This document shows, in pieces, positions 38,101 to 49,988 of a stretch of 64,000 nucleotides of DNA (position 1 is its first letter; each line of letters begins with the position of its first letter). A program made the translations under genes and the position numbers. The stretch lies in the NCBI RefSeq assembly GCF_000151315.2, contig NW_011887302.1:863108-927107 (forward strand). The letters run 5' to 3'. The notes below the pieces were generated by a model. The model was not told the DNA's origin. It was given only the letters and a program-made list of their open reading frames with translations, and did no database searches. This DNA is from Capsaspora owczarzaki ATCC 30864. Taxonomy: Eukaryota; Opisthokonta; Filasterea.

Positions 38101-39713
38101 CAGGTAGTTTGCAGCCAACGAGCTCTTCTCCATATTTTGGTCCAGGGGTTTCTGTGCATGGATGAAAGACGCGGTGAGCGGTGAGCAAAACAAACCAAAC
38201 ATACAAAAATAAACAAACACGATGGAATCAGTGAAAGAATTATACCTTCACGTCGTCAAAGTAAAGGCGAGTCCTGTCGTCTAGGGGCAGATCGAACTCG
38301 AGGCATGCCACCTTTTTCAGCGCGGCTTGACAAACAAACAAAAAACACAACAAACAAACCAAAAAAACAAACAAACAAACAAACAAACAAACAAACAAAC
38401 AAAAAAAAAAAGACAACAGCAGATTGTCGTACAGACATGAGTCACACGCCACTTACAGATGAGATTGAAGGCAAAGCAGCAGTGCAGAACTTACAGAGCG
38501 TAGCTTGCTTGGAAATGGCCCGGGTGGCGGAAGTGGTGGGCTTTAGATCAGGGGTGTCTGCCGTAATGGGGCTCAAGATGATATTCAGGGGGTAGACCTC
38601 AACACGAAGATGGTCGCTCTCAGAAATGACCTGCAACGACAAGGCAAGACAAAACAAAAATGAATCACAACTGATCGCTCCAACAAGGCTACAACCAGAC
38701 AGGCAGACAAAAGCAAGCGGGTACCTGACGCTCGATAGGATGGCCAATCGCACCATACCAACCCAGCAACAGATTCCAGGCGTTCAAGGGCAGCAGCTCA
38801 TAGTCCGTCTGCATCAACAAGCTCGGCCGAAGCAATCCGTCTTCTAAACAAGGTTGCATTGAGCAAAGAGTGAGTGAACAGTTTGACTGAGCCACGATCA
38901 ATGTTGCTTGTGGTGGTTGTTATTGTTATCGTTGTCTCCATGGTGCTACTTTGCCCGATACCGGTCCGGTATTCGAAAGTGCAGCCAAACATAAGCTGTA
39001 GATTGTGATGAATCCTCGGAAAACGAGCGAACGGCACAAAAAAGTCCAGCCAAAGTCCCAAAGCCACACGTCCCAGCACAACCAGGTACTTTTGGACCTG
39101 ACGACATTCTAATGCGTGTGGTCTGCTGTAAGGCAACAAAAATCATCGCGAATGACGAGATCTCGACTGTTTCCGAGCAACTCAGAGGGAAAGAGTTATG
39201 CTTTTGCCGTGTCCCTTTTTGTTGTCCTTCGATCCCCTGATTTTCACCTCAAACTCTGAGCGTTGATGGGCTAATAAACTTTCTGCCGGAAGGAGAGGAG
39301 GAGTGCGCTTTACCAGTGAGGATGGAGCTGTTGTCGATGGGACCGACAATGCCGCGGAGCGCGAGCCCAGCGTCCTCCGTCCAGGTGAGCGCGGTGCGGA
39401 CCAGGTTGCCGGCCTCGACAGCAGCAGCAGCAGCGTCTGCGTCTGCACCTGCGTCAGACACGGTGGCGGTGGCCGTCGTCGCATCGAGTGGCCTGACGCA
39501 GCGCTCCCACCTTGCAAACCAGCGCGCCGAGATCACCATCGCCGTCTCGTCCCTGACCATTGTCCAGTTGTCCCGCATGTCCAGGATGCGGTCGTGCTGC
39601 GCTGCGGGCGACGGCACAGGCTGATCCTGGCCGCTCAGTTGCGGGGTCGATGCTGTTGCAGCAGTAGTAGTGGAAGGCTCAGTGACGCTCATCGCATCAT
39701 CGTCGCTCGCCAT
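35125..39713 (-). CDS. Ubiquitin-specific protease of the USP4/11/15 type (DUSP-Ubl-USP), frame broken by a 73-bp duplication
   Basis: Fourteen exons: 39713-39314, 38843-38725, 38630-38495, 38325-38246, 38151-37666, 37552-36894, 36799-36710, 36596-36536, 36423-36256, 36164-35905, 35788-35716, 35609-35579, 35487-35326 and 35214-35125. An N-terminal DUSP domain has [20 protein letters not shown], then GPIDNSSIL and [20 protein letters not shown] Ubl-like segment follows. The catalytic Cys box [14 protein letters not shown] has its Cys near 341; the insert carries CPVC and CSQC zinc ligands; the His box is [14 protein letters not shown] (His near 854), then WFNFDDSSV. Exon 13 contains two exact copies of a 73-bp segment. 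With one copy all phases agree and the product is 913 aa, ending in [10 protein letters not shown]. With two, translation leaves the frame after SPAEAR and stops about ten codons on. Confidence 0.88.
35337..35482. repeat. Exact 73-bp tandem duplication in a coding exon
   Basis: Copy A is 35337-35409 and copy B 35410-35482; the two are identical base for base. Both lie inside USP exon 13, directly after the active-site His box. 73 is not a multiple of three, so the second copy shifts the frame. Confidence 0.97.
38366..38402. repeat. (AAAC)n microsatellite
   Basis: About nine copies of a CAAA tetranucleotide followed by an A run, in USP intron 3 (38494-38326). Confidence 0.9.
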
Positions 39714-39855
39714 TTCTACTACTACGAGATGAAAGACTGGATTATCATTACTAGAATAACAACAGAGTGCAAACAGTAAAAATGAAACAAAAAAAAAGAA
39801 GGTGATTTATTTTGGTTCTCAGAAATTCTCAGTCGTTTTGTTGTTTTTGGAGCAA
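39714..39855. promoter_or_regulatory. Putative bidirectional promoter USP / LIS1
   Basis: Only 142 bp separate the two divergent start codons. The stretch is A/T-rich without an obvious TATA box. Both genes must initiate transcription here or within each other's leaders. Confidence 0.5.
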
Positions 39856-42044
39856 ATGGTGCTCAGCGAGAAGCAAAAGGACGAGTTGTAAGCACAAGCG
39901 CAACGACGCTGCTTCTGTGTTTTGCAATTGATGGACTTTTGATTGATCCGAAACAGAGAGAAGGCACGAAGAGAGACACGAGAGAGAGAGAGGGGGAAGC
40001 GGGAGAAATGGAGGTGGGAAGTAAAACCAAGGCTGGCGTTACTCGCCGCTCACCAGGCAACATCAGGATTCCATACCCCGTCCCTCCATACTCTTTTTTT
40101 TTCTTTCCCTTTACTCTTGCTCTTCCGCTTGCTTTGATTCAAAAACGCAATCCACAGCAAAGAGTCAAACGATCAACCCATCCACGCGACAAGCGACAGT
40201 CAGCATCATCATCATCATCATCATCATGATCATCCATTGCCATAGAAGCAGCAGAGGGACAGAAAAAAAAAAAAAAAAAAAAAGATTTGCTAAAAATCCC
40301 TCGTTCGTTGCTTCGTTGAAACTGACATGGCGTTTGTCCTGTCCACCTTCGTTTTAGAAACCGCGCTGTGCTGGATCACCTTGTTGCGAGCGGCTATGCG
40401 GCGGCGGCGAGCGCGCTGCGGCAGGAGGCCTCGCTGCCGGCCGAAGAGCCCGAGAAGGACAAGTTTGCCGGCCTGCTCGAGAAGAAGTGGACGTCCGTGC
40501 TGCGGCTTCAGAAGAAGATCATGGAGCTCGAGGCCCGCGTTGCCGAAATCAAGGTCGAGGCGCGCGACACGGGCGCGGCGGGCGGCGCTGGTGGACTGGC
40601 TCGTCGCGGCGCTGCTGGTGCTGCAGAGTGGATTCCCCGGCCGCCTGAAAAGTACACGCTCACCAGCCATCGCGGACCCATCACGGCAGTCGCGTTCCAC
40701 CCGACATTCTCGGTGTGCGTCTCGGCGTCGGAGGACGCGACCATCAAGGTCTGGGACTACGAGTCGGGCGAGTTTGAGCGCACCCTCAAAGGCCACACGA
40801 ACGCCGTGCAAGACCTGGCGTTCGACCACACTGGCGCCTGGCTCGTGTCGTGCTCGGCAGACCTCACTGTCAAGATCTGGGATTTCAAGTCGTTCGAGTG
40901 CGTCAAAACGCTCCGCGGCCACGACCACAACGTCTCGTCCGTCTCCTTCCTCCCGTCCGGCGACACGATCGTTTCTGCGTCCCGCGACAAGACAATCAAG
41001 CTGTGGGAGGTGTCAACAGGGTGAGTGTGTTTGTTTTGTTGTGGAGTGTCAGTTGCGCTGGTCGTCCTTTTTTTCTGATTTGCCGCTTTTTTTTTTTTTG
41101 GTTTTTTTTTTGGTTTTTTTTTTTTTTTACAATTGTCTGCAGATATTGCGTCAAGACATTGCAAGGCCATGATGATTGGGTTCGCTGCGCTCGCTCGAAT
41201 GCCCGGGGAACACTCATTGCATCGTGCTCAAACGACCAGGTAACGAAGCAAAGATGTTTGGCATGAGTGTCGAGGTTTCTCGCGTTCTCCCCGTAATAAC
41301 CTCTATTTCTTTGCCGTTCGATCTCCAGACAATACGAGTATGGAATGCCGCCACGGGAGAATGCAAGGCAGAACTCCGCGATCATGATCACGTTATTGAA
41401 TGCGTCATTTTTGCGCCCGAAAGCTCGCATCTCTATCTGGCCGAGGTTGCAAACGAGGTATGTCACCAGGTTTTGCAGTTTGTCAGAGTTTTACGAGTAG
41501 ACACCCCCTTCCGGCCACTCACATGTTCTGTTGTCGCTTGTTGGGGGGGGGACAAAATTGCAGGCTGCCAAAGCTGCCGCAGGTGAAACTGGCAAATCCA
41601 CCCCAGTCGCTGCGCTCGGTGCACCAGAATCGCTTGGCCCCTACCTGCTCTCCGGCTCGCGCGACAAGACGATCAAGCTATGGGATTTGGCAACCAACCA
41701 GTGTGTGTTGACGTTGGTAAGCGACTCGCCCTGAGTGGTTGAAATCGACTGTTGTCGGAGCATGTTGGGGGCAACGCTCACCAAAACAATCTCAATCACC
41801 TCTCCCGTCTCAGATTGGACACGACAACTGGGTCCGAGGACTCATGTTCCACCCCGGTGGCAAGATGGTCGTGTCCGTGTCCGACGATAAGACCTTGCGC
41901 ATTTGGGACCTCAAAAATCGGCGGTGCGCCAAGACCCTCCAAGCCCACGGTCACTTTGTCTCCTCTCTTGCCTTCCACCCTTCGGCTCCGTACGTGCTGA
42001 CTGGAAGTGTCGACCAAACCATCAAAGTCTGGGAGTGTCGATAA
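39856..42044 (+). CDS. PAFAH1B1: LIS1 / PAFAH1B1 dynein regulator
   Basis: A WD40 protein that binds cytoplasmic dynein and NDEL1 and acts in microtubule transport. Exons 39856-39887, 40358-41020, 41143-41239, 41329-41457, 41564-41716 and 41814-42044 sum to 1305 nt (434 aa). The tiny first exon encodes [11 protein letters not shown], matching human MVLSQRQRDEL, and joins in phase 2 to [13 protein letters not shown], completing the LisH motif. [19 protein letters not shown] (coiled coil) and [10 protein letters not shown] follow. Then come seven WD40 repeats with the family strings [48 protein letters not shown] and [14 protein letters not shown] at the end. Intron 1 (470 bp) contains an A run at 40262-40283. 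A later ATG at 40327 is out of frame and not used. Confidence 0.97.
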
Positions 42045-42345
42045 GTTTCAAGTTGTGAGTTTTTGTTGTTGTTCTTCTTGATGTCGGTGTCTCTCTCTTT
42101 TGAATTGTTCTTGTTTTGATACGTTGAATGGTGTGTTATTTTTTTCTACTTTGGTTGTGGAATTCGCTTGTTGGTGATGTTCTTTATTTTTGTTTTGTAT
42201 CTCTTCGTCTCAGCAGTAAACTTGTTTCATTCCAATCAAGCATGCTTTCACAATTCCTGGCTCGCGTGCATGCGAGCAAAAAAGTCAACTGGCTACAATC
42301 CAACAACAACACTGAAAACGCCAAAAAGTCCCTGTCGTGCGTTTG
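42045..42345. other. Convergent intergenic region LIS1 / CHFR
   Basis: 301 bp, T-rich, between two stop codons. It should hold both 3' UTRs and polyadenylation signals. No gene seen. Confidence 0.4.
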
Positions 42346-44445
42346 TTAGGAGAACCTGGTTTGTTTGCAGATGTGGTCGAATTTGCTGGCGTGGTGCGGC
42401 GTATTGACCTGAGTCTTGCAGTTGGAGCCCCAGTAGCACTTTGGGCGATGGGGTCGGCCTGGGAGAACAAAACAGTGAGGCCGATGCGTCTCGAGAAATG
42501 GAAAAACAAAACCACCCAGCTCAACAAAAAAGCCAAACCCAAACACATTGGTGTCCAACTCACTGGGAAGATCGCTGTTCGGGATGGCCTCGCGATACTG
42601 ATACGCAAGCTGCCCCAAGAAAGGCACGACGCATGTGCGGCAAAGGACAGTGTCGCCGGTAGGAATGGCGGGCTGGCCGCCAAACACGAGGGGTTGTGGA
42701 TAAATGTCCTTGTTTGGAGCCTCTGCGATAAAGTCAGCACCGTCTCATTAGATCAGGCATTTTCCAGAACGACGAAAGCCGCAAAAAAAAAAAAAAAAAA
42801 AAAAACCGAAAACAACCCAGTTTTCCGTACCAAGTTTGAACTTTTTCGAATCAAGATTCGTAATACAGTCCTTGTACATGTCGTTGATGGTCAGGCTCTT
42901 GGACGTGAGGTAATCTCGCAAGAGGTCAGACTCGGTTGTGTTGCGGTTGACGACGGTGGCGAGTGCAGCCTGGTCGAACTGGAAGTTGCGCAGCTTGCTC
43001 AGACAGCCACCGTTGCAAGTGCAGCCCCAGTACATGTGGCAGTACTGCCTTTTGCAGATTTCGCAGCTCTGCGGCTTGTTCGGATCGGCCTGCGGGGCAT
43101 GGGGATTGAAGTTGTTTGTCGCGAACAGGGGCATGAACTGATGGCAGCACGTGCAACGGCCATGTCCTCCACCAGGAGGACAGGTATAGCCAGGGACGGG
43201 ATTTGGGGCGTTGGGGCACTGGCGGCAGATTCTGAGGAATGAATGGGAAAAAAAAAAGACAAGAAAAAAAAAAGAAAAAAAATTGAGCGCAATGACGATG
43301 GATGGTGCGTGCTGATTTTCGTGTTCAAAGTGTCCGGCAAAGAATTGTACTGACGTTTGAAATCCGAAAGGTTGGAAGGGAAAGTTGCTCGAACCATAGC
43401 CAGGACCAGCATTCGAACCATCATCCTCGTCCTCATCGTCATCGTAATCGTCCTCGTCCTCGTCGTCATCGTAGCGGCGACGCGGTGGTTTGAGCTGCAG
43501 TGTTGTTTTCAGGACACTGGTGGTCAATTTGCATGTGAAAATGAAATCTCAAACCACGACAGATGTTGCTTACCATGTCGCTGGTAATCTTGTTGCGAGC
43601 ATTCATCTCGGCAATTTCGTCATCGGGGCGACGCTTCTCCGGATGCTCTGCAAGGAACGATTCGCAGAGATTCTTGATGCGGTGGTTGCGGCTGATGGAG
43701 GTGACCTTTGCACGGCAGGTCGGGCAGTCTGACTTTTTCTCCATCCAATCCGAGTAGCATGCGCCGCAAAAGTCGTGCAAGCACGGAACAACCGAGACGC
43801 AGTCGTGGAGGATTTCCTAGAGACACGGCAAGAGTTGCCAAACAAAGAAAAAAAAAAAAACACGTCAGCTCCAACGCTTCGCCAAACTGCCGGTGGAAGA
43901 CGGATTCGCGTACCATGCAAATACCACACTGGAGATTTTGCTCCATGTCATCGGTGCGAGGCTTCTTGTTGGTCTTGGCTTCGGCGGCTTCGTCGTCCTG
44001 CGCACAAAAAAAAAAGAAAAAAAAAAAGGAATCAGACAACTTTGAATTGGACGCGACACAGACCACAGCACACACCACTCACCGCGTCTTCAGCACGTCG
44101 CTTGCTTGGGATGGCAGCAGCTTCCTCGTTCTCGTCGACTTGCGTCTGAGCAGCGGGAAGGGGCGGCGGGGCGAGCAAATCCTTAAAGTAATAGCCAAAC
44201 TCTGACAGCCACAGGATTGCCATTTGTTGTTAAGCCATCGAGTTGCACAGCTTGCGATCACTTCTATGCTTTCTTACGGTTGTCCTCGACCGGGTCCTTG
44301 ACAATGACAATCGAGTCGCCCGCGTTGAGCTTGGTTTCCTCGCCCTTGACGATGCGCGATCCATTGACCAGCACGCCATTCGTGCTGCATAATCAGCATG
44401 CACACACACACACACACAAGCAAACCGAGGTGATCAGACAAAGTC

Positions 44446-44482
<37 letters not shown>

Positions 44483-45103
44483 GCAAGCCGAGGTGATCAG
44501 TGACAAGTCGACATTCGATCATCGTTGAAGTGATTGAACTCGAAATTTTGAGCGGGAAAACGAAACAGTTTGGTTTCGAGCTGGATTTTTTGTTTGTTTT
44601 TTCAATGCTGGGACGTCGAACGCACTTGTCCGCCGCTTTGAGCGACAAGAGTGCACGAGCAACGGCCAGAGTAGCAAAAAGCAGGACGCCGCCGCAGCAC
44701 ACTCGCATGAACGAGACGCCTGGCGCCCCGGATAGGAATAAGCTCGGTCGTTACCTGGTGTCCACAATGAAGGCGCTCGAGTCCTTGAGCATCAGTGTGC
44801 AGTGCTTGCCAGAGAGCTTCTTGGTGTTGGTGATGATTGCGTCGCACTCTGCATCGCAGCAGTGGAAGCAGCAGCAGCAGTAGTGGAAGCAGCAATGAGG
44901 GGCTTTTGCAAGCAAGCAGAAGAGAGAGATTCAACATCAAACATCAAAAGGCAATGCAACGCACCGTCGCTGCGGCCAATGACGACGGTGGCCTTGGACA
45001 GAGTGATTGCGGATGTGTTGGCGTTGATGGGCTCGAGCTCGCCCCACGCGGCAGCGGCGGACGAGGAAGACGAGGAGGCGGCAGCGGGTGAATGATCAGC
45101 CAT
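42346..45103 (-). CDS. CHFR: CHFR-like E3 ubiquitin ligase (FHA-RING-PBZ)
   Basis: A checkpoint ubiquitin ligase. Ten exons: 45103-44965, 44848-44755, 44384-44278, 44201-44083, 43997-43914, 43816-43574, 43494-43355, 43231-42831, 42722-42564 and 42458-42346, giving 532 aa. The FHA domain (about 20-105) has VVIGRSD, LSGKHCTL and STNGVLVNG. The RING (about 178-222) is CGICMEILHDCVSVVPCLHDFCGACYSDW split over two exons, ending CPTCRAK. An Asp/Glu-rich linker follows, then the Cys-rich domain typical of CHFR: YCHMYWGCTCNGGC, NRNTTESDLLRDYLTSKSLT and GDTVLC, then LAYQYREAIP. The final exon encodes a PBZ finger, CYWGSNC then H and FDHIC, which in human CHFR binds poly(ADP-ribose). All zinc ligands I can check are present. 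Adjacent to BRCC36 on the same strand. Confidence 0.95.
44400..44516. repeat. CA runs within a duplicated segment
   Basis: CHFR intron 2 contains (CA)n at 44400-44418 and 44451-44480. Each is followed by a near-identical stretch, CAAGC-A-CCGAGGTGATCAG then ACAAGTCGAC, indicating a tandem duplication of about 60 bp that includes the microsatellite. Confidence 0.8.
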
Positions 45104-45351
45104 TGAAACAAAACCAAAAAAAAAAAAAAAAAAAAAAAAAAAAGTGATCTGAGCTGCTTGGACGTCTGAGAAAAAATAAAGTATGTGAAAATACGAGGGA
45201 ATCTGCTTGGAGAAATGCGGCAGCTCTCGTAGCTCTGATTCGGTCAAGAACGAGCAAATGCTGCAGAAACTCGCTGATCCGACCTTCCGCGACACTCAGA
45301 GAGCGCAAAATTGTGGTAAAAGTAACAAAGAACACCAACGCAAAAAAAACT

Positions 45352-47020
45352 TCATTGAATAACGTCGGACATATCAAGCAGCTGGCCGCCAGACTCGGGG
45401 CTGTCGAGCAACCGATTCAATTCAAGCATTCGCTGGTGATTCCGCCCAAGCTGCGCCTCGAGCACGCGGATCAGAGGAATACAGAGGTTCTCGGCGATGC
45501 CAGTCATGGACTTTGTAAACACCGAGCCGTTGTGGATTGCATTCATGATCTCTTCGACCGTTTCGGGGGATCTGCGAGGAAGACGGTGGAAAATTGAATT
45601 TAGCACCATGCAACAACGCCGACTGTTGTTTCTCAGAAAGAAAAAAAAAACAAGTCAATCACAAGAACTCAACTGGTTGGCTGGAGAATACAAGTCTCGC
45701 TCTTCTTCAACCATGACGCTCGCTAGAAGCGACAAGGAGTCGGAAAAGCTCGCCGTGAGTCCGTTCGGCGAAACGACCTGCAATGGCACTTCTCGGGACA
45801 CAAATTTCCCAGAACCAGTCGAACTGCAGAGGCGGGCGGGCGGGCGGGCGGGGATTGGGGTTAGGGTTGGCAAAGAAAGCTAAGCGTGGCACTTGAGCGG
45901 CAAGGCAGAAATCATTGTACCTACCTGAGATACGAAGGTTCGGGTACCGCTTGGAAGCAGATGACTTGCAAGCGATTTGCCTATCGTATTTGTCAACGGC
46001 ATCACCAAAGTCCAGTAGCACAATGAGATAAGCGAAACAATGACGAAAAACGACAGAAAACAGCGAAAACAGCGAAGCGAATCACTCACCTTGTTGGGCT
46101 CGGTGTGAAAGCATGAAAAGATCAGACCAACAAAGTTCTTGTCCATTTGCTGATACGCAGCTTGAGTATTAACGTCTACGGCGAGCGGGGAACAGGATGA
46201 AATGGGTTTGTCATTTCCGTAGGTCAGTTGAACTCGGCAAGTGCATGCACTAGAGCAGACTGACGGTTTGAATACAGTGCATACCAACATGAGAGGGCCA
46301 CACGGTGATATGGGGATGGGAGTGGTACCAACCCAAAACGCGCAAATCGCGATCGGCAATTCCTGAAAGCCTCTGTTGTGATGAGAGCAGATCAGACAGT
46401 CAATCCATGCACAAAATCACGTTGTTGCTCTTGGGTAGTGCATCTCAGTTGTCATCATGTTGACATTAATGTCTTCTCAGAAGGGGAAGCACGGGCGGCC
46501 AAAAACTCGGCCTCACAGCTAAACTAGCTTCACAAGGCATCGTAACAAACTGGGACCATTGCAAGCCGCCCAATATTTACGACTCGTCAAGCAAAACAGC
46601 AAGCTTACTTCAGCTTCTGTTGTAGCAGCAGCCAGCTCTTCTGGCGAAATCTCGACGCGGTCCTTCTGCCGGTCGGAGCGCTTGAACAGGCAAACAGAGT
46701 GGATGTGCGACTCGTCCTCGCCTGCCTCGGAGACCTAGTCCCCAGCAGCACAAATTTCGTAGCAATTGTATCAGCGACAACACTCTTGAACAAAGCAACA
46801 GCAGCAGCAGCAACACAACAGGACCAGCAGCAGCAGCAGCAGCAGTCATCAAGTCCCAACCAACCCAGCCAAAAAGCCAAAGCAACTCGAGAATCGCACT
46901 CACAGTCAGCTCGCCGATCAACAGACCCATGATCTCCTCGTGCTCTGAGGCCAGTGCATGTGTAAAGCAGGTGCGGAAGGCGTCCGCAGAGAGCACGCAG
47001 CGAGCCAATGTTGGAATCAT
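45352..47020 (-). CDS. BRCC3: BRCC36 K63-specific deubiquitinase
   Basis: The JAMM metalloprotease of the BRCA1-A and BRISC complexes; it cleaves K63-linked ubiquitin. Exons 47020-46904, 46734-46609, 46372-46285, 46175-46090, 45980-45925, 45823-45674 and 45571-45352 give 280 aa. The MPN domain starts with SADAFRTCFTHALASEHEEIMGLLIGE, with the catalytic Glu near 29. HIHSVCLFKRSD and KDRVEISPEEL follow. The JAMM core is GWYHSHPHITVWPSHVDVNTQ split by an intron (His98, His100, Ser108, Asp111). Then FVGLIFSCF and ICFQAV. The C-terminal part has IHNGSVFTKSM, matching human KIHNGSVFTKNL, and a short coiled coil. CAG|C just before the ATG looks like an acceptor, so a 5' UTR intron is possible. Catalytic residues are complete. 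Confidence 0.95.
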
Positions 47021-47417
47021 GCTGAAAATGGAAGAGTGGTCTGAGCAGATGAGAGAGTGTGTGAAAAAAAACAAAATGAACTCTTAAAAATACAAGAATG
47101 AACGAAGAGTGACCGATTGCAAGATGTAGGGTTCGAATGGTTCACGATGGAACATGTTTTGAATGTAGAAACTTGTCGGTTGTCGCGTTCCCTCAGCGTT
47201 CTATTATTGCCGGCCGAGAGAACGAAAAGGAAGAGCAATATCGACAATGTTTGAGTCAATCCTGAGATGCAATACTGGTGGTTGCTTTGGTTGAAAGTTT
47301 CAATCCTGCGTCAAAGCCAGCCGCTCCGCCATGGAAGCAGGGTTGTCGTTTTCACTCGTTCAGTACTAGCTCTAGTCTTGATTTTTCTTTTGTGTCTTTG
47401 TGTGCATCCAACATAAA
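47021..47417. promoter_or_regulatory. Divergent intergenic region BRCC36 / SMIM14
   Basis: 397 bp between divergent ATGs, likely holding both promoters and perhaps a BRCC36 leader intron. No TATA box or other gene recognised. Confidence 0.4.
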
Positions 47418-48025
47418 ATGGACCAGTGCCAGTGTGTGTGCGATCAAGTGAAGCAACGGTTGATGCGCATGGTAAGCAAACGAAAACCCCGACATGATGA
47501 CGATACTAAAACTCTCACTCTGCACCCTGGATTTGGTACCCTCGTCCCACTCACTAACTGTTTTGTTTGGCTCTCCCTTGCCTCACCCCGCCCCTCTGCC
47601 CCCCTGCCCCCTAACCAGATCCAGCAGCAAGCTCAAGACCAGTGCACCGACACCGAGTGCCTTCGCGGCGGTGAGTTCGACACACACCATTGCACACCGG
47701 TCATCAGCCTCCTTGCAGCACTTTACGCTGTGTGCTTCTCACTCATCTCTCTCACTCTATCTGCCTATCTGTCTCTATGCTGTCGGGTTTTGGGGACACA
47801 GTTGAGCATCCGGCGGGACTGGCGGGCGGCTTTGACCCAATGCTGATCGCTGCGCTCGTGTGGCTCGCAGTTGCTGCCGTCCTGTTTGCCATGCGGCCAG
47901 CGCGCTCGGCCACTGCGGCACATGCTGCTGCCAATGCTGCGGATGCTGCGCCGACCAAGCCAGGCCGGAGTGGCGACCGCGACGACCACCCCCGCCAGCC
48001 ACCGCCGCCACCAGAGGTTGACTAA
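47418..48025 (+). CDS. SMIM14: SMIM14-like small ER membrane protein
   Basis: Three exons, 47418-47471, 47619-47670 and 47802-48025, give 109 aa; human SMIM14 is 99 aa. The diagnostic strings are CQCVCDQV (human CECVCSHE), a Q-rich helix followed by QCTDTECL (human YCTDTECL), and then FDPMLIAALVWLAVAAVLFAMRP, where the last twenty or so residues are one membrane helix ending in the RP that human also has. A Pro-rich tail ends in PPEVD (human PAPPVD). The protein is known as a single-pass ER membrane protein without a clear molecular function. The intron phases (0, then 1) agree. It is head-to-head with BRCC36. Confidence 0.9.
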
Positions 48026-48481
48026 CAACAAAAAAGTCAGTGTCATCTGGTCTTCTCAGACTTGGGGATTGTCAAGTCTGCTGGGCTTTTTTTCAGAACT
48101 TGGATTCTTGGATTTAGAAGGGTCGTCTCTAGCTTGGATCAAGTTGTTTTGAACCAAGTTCTCATCAAATCTCAAGAGTCTCTTCTTGTGCAGTTTGTTT
48201 TTTGATATATGCGAGTATCACGATCGCCGTACACTCATCCACGAGTGAGGGTGTGTATTTGTTGTTTCTTTTGCTTCGTTGTTGTTGTTGCTGTTGTTGT
48301 TGCTGGTTTGGCGTTATGTTGACAAAAGTTTGTTATGAAATTATTATTTTTCTTGCAGCCCCCCTTTTTTGAGAGTGTGGGCTGGGTTATTCTATCAAGC
48401 GTTGCATTAACACACACAATAGAGAGATAAAATTACACTAAACAACTCCCCAAAAACATGGATGGATACTCAAGCTTTAGA
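48026..48481. other. Convergent intergenic region SMIM14 / MFSD5
   Basis: 456 bp between two stop codons, with GTT repeats near 48280-48300 and a T-rich stretch. It should hold both 3' UTRs. No gene seen. Confidence 0.4.
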
Positions 48482-49953
48482 TCATGAACGGTCGGACTCG
48501 CCAGCAGATTGCCTTCGATGTTGAACATGCTGCGCCGATACGACGTGTGAACTATCGCGGTGCTGCGGTGCGTGTGAATGCGGGTGGTGTCGGTGCCGCA
48601 AGCCACGGATGGTCAGGATGGCAGTCAGCAAGAACAGGATGCAAAACCACAGCGTCGTTTCGTGGTCGAATTGCTGCAAGAGGATGACAATCACAATGAC
48701 GTTGAGCGGAGCGCGCAGAAAGCTCATGACACTCGACCTGGTTTCAGCCGCAAGGTACGAGCTCCGAAGCACTCCCATGGCAGGGAAAAAAATGCCCGTG
48801 CATGCCTCAAACACGACAAAGCCGCTGTAGACTGGCAAGGTGTGCATGCCAAAAACAACCGGTGCGGCAAAGCTGGCTGCTGCAACTCCAAACACGACCG
48901 GCAAAAACCGCTCTGGCGTCGACCGCGCCGAAACGGTTCTGAAAATCGCCGAGCCAATCATCAGCGCCACCATGAATGTGGCAAAGATGAGGCCGTGCGG
49001 CACGGGTGTGCTCTCGGGCGCGCTGTCTTGCGCCACAGCCGCATCCAGTACAGGCGTCCACATGACCACGAAGAGAAACATGGCGCCTTCATACAGCGAT
49101 TGCGTGATTCCGAGGCGCAGCACCTGCGCGTTCGAGCTAACGGCCTTCCAGCCAAGCATCAGCGTGCTCGCAGGAGTGCCGGTGCAATCGCCATAGTTTT
49201 CAACCCACGTCGTTGTGACCAGCAGCATCATGGCACAAGCGGTCACGGCAGCAATATCGAACGGCGCGAGAATGCCAACAATCGAGACTGCAAAGTTGGC
49301 AATGAGCCCAGCGCAGATTGCGACCAACGAGTTTCCCCGCGTTCCGAGCGCAAACGTCGTCGACAAGAGTGCTTGATCGAATCCTCTCTACACATGCAAG
49401 CAGAACACAAGCGATGAACGCGGGTTGTTAGACCAAGCATTTAACATGGCCAAATTCTCAGTTGAAACCAAACTCTCAGCCAAACTCTCAGCCAAATTCT
49501 CAGCCAAAATGCTTCAGCCGCAAAGCAGCCAGATTATTTGACCCTCACCCGGTGGTGCTCGTGGACCATCCACGCTTCGAATGTCGTGTGCAGGAGGGAC
49601 GACGAAATCCCGCCGAGGACGCGACCCAGCAGGAGGATTGGGAATTGGCGGGAGTGCATTGTGACGCACGTCGCGACAACCACGCAGCCATAGACGATCG
49701 CATTGCGCCTGCGCCCGAGGCGATCGCCAATGCCACCGATGAGAGTGCCAAAGACGAGCGACGAGGCGAATCCGGCAATGAAGAGCATGCTAATCTCGCT
49801 CGGCGCAAAGCCGCCGCTCTTGTACAGCGAGTACACGTACGGCCCTTGGAGCCAGTCGCAGCCCTGGGCAAGCAGGTACACGGCAATGTAGTTGCGTTGG
49901 AACGATCTGAATGCAGGAGACAATGAGCCTGATGCTGCATCGGACGCGATCGA

Positions 49954-49988
<35 letters not shown>

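Noticed and set aside
40327-41172. An Arg-rich 281-codon frame overlapping LIS1 exon 2
   Set aside because: It is the +1 frame of the LIS1 coding region; the LIS1 frame matches the family over its full length.
45840-45870. GGGCGGGCGGG and GGGGTTAGGGTTGG, resembling telomeric or G-quadruplex sequence
   Set aside because: Too short for a telomere remnant and lies within a BRCC36 intron as a simple G-rich run; a G-quadruplex is possible but not supported further.
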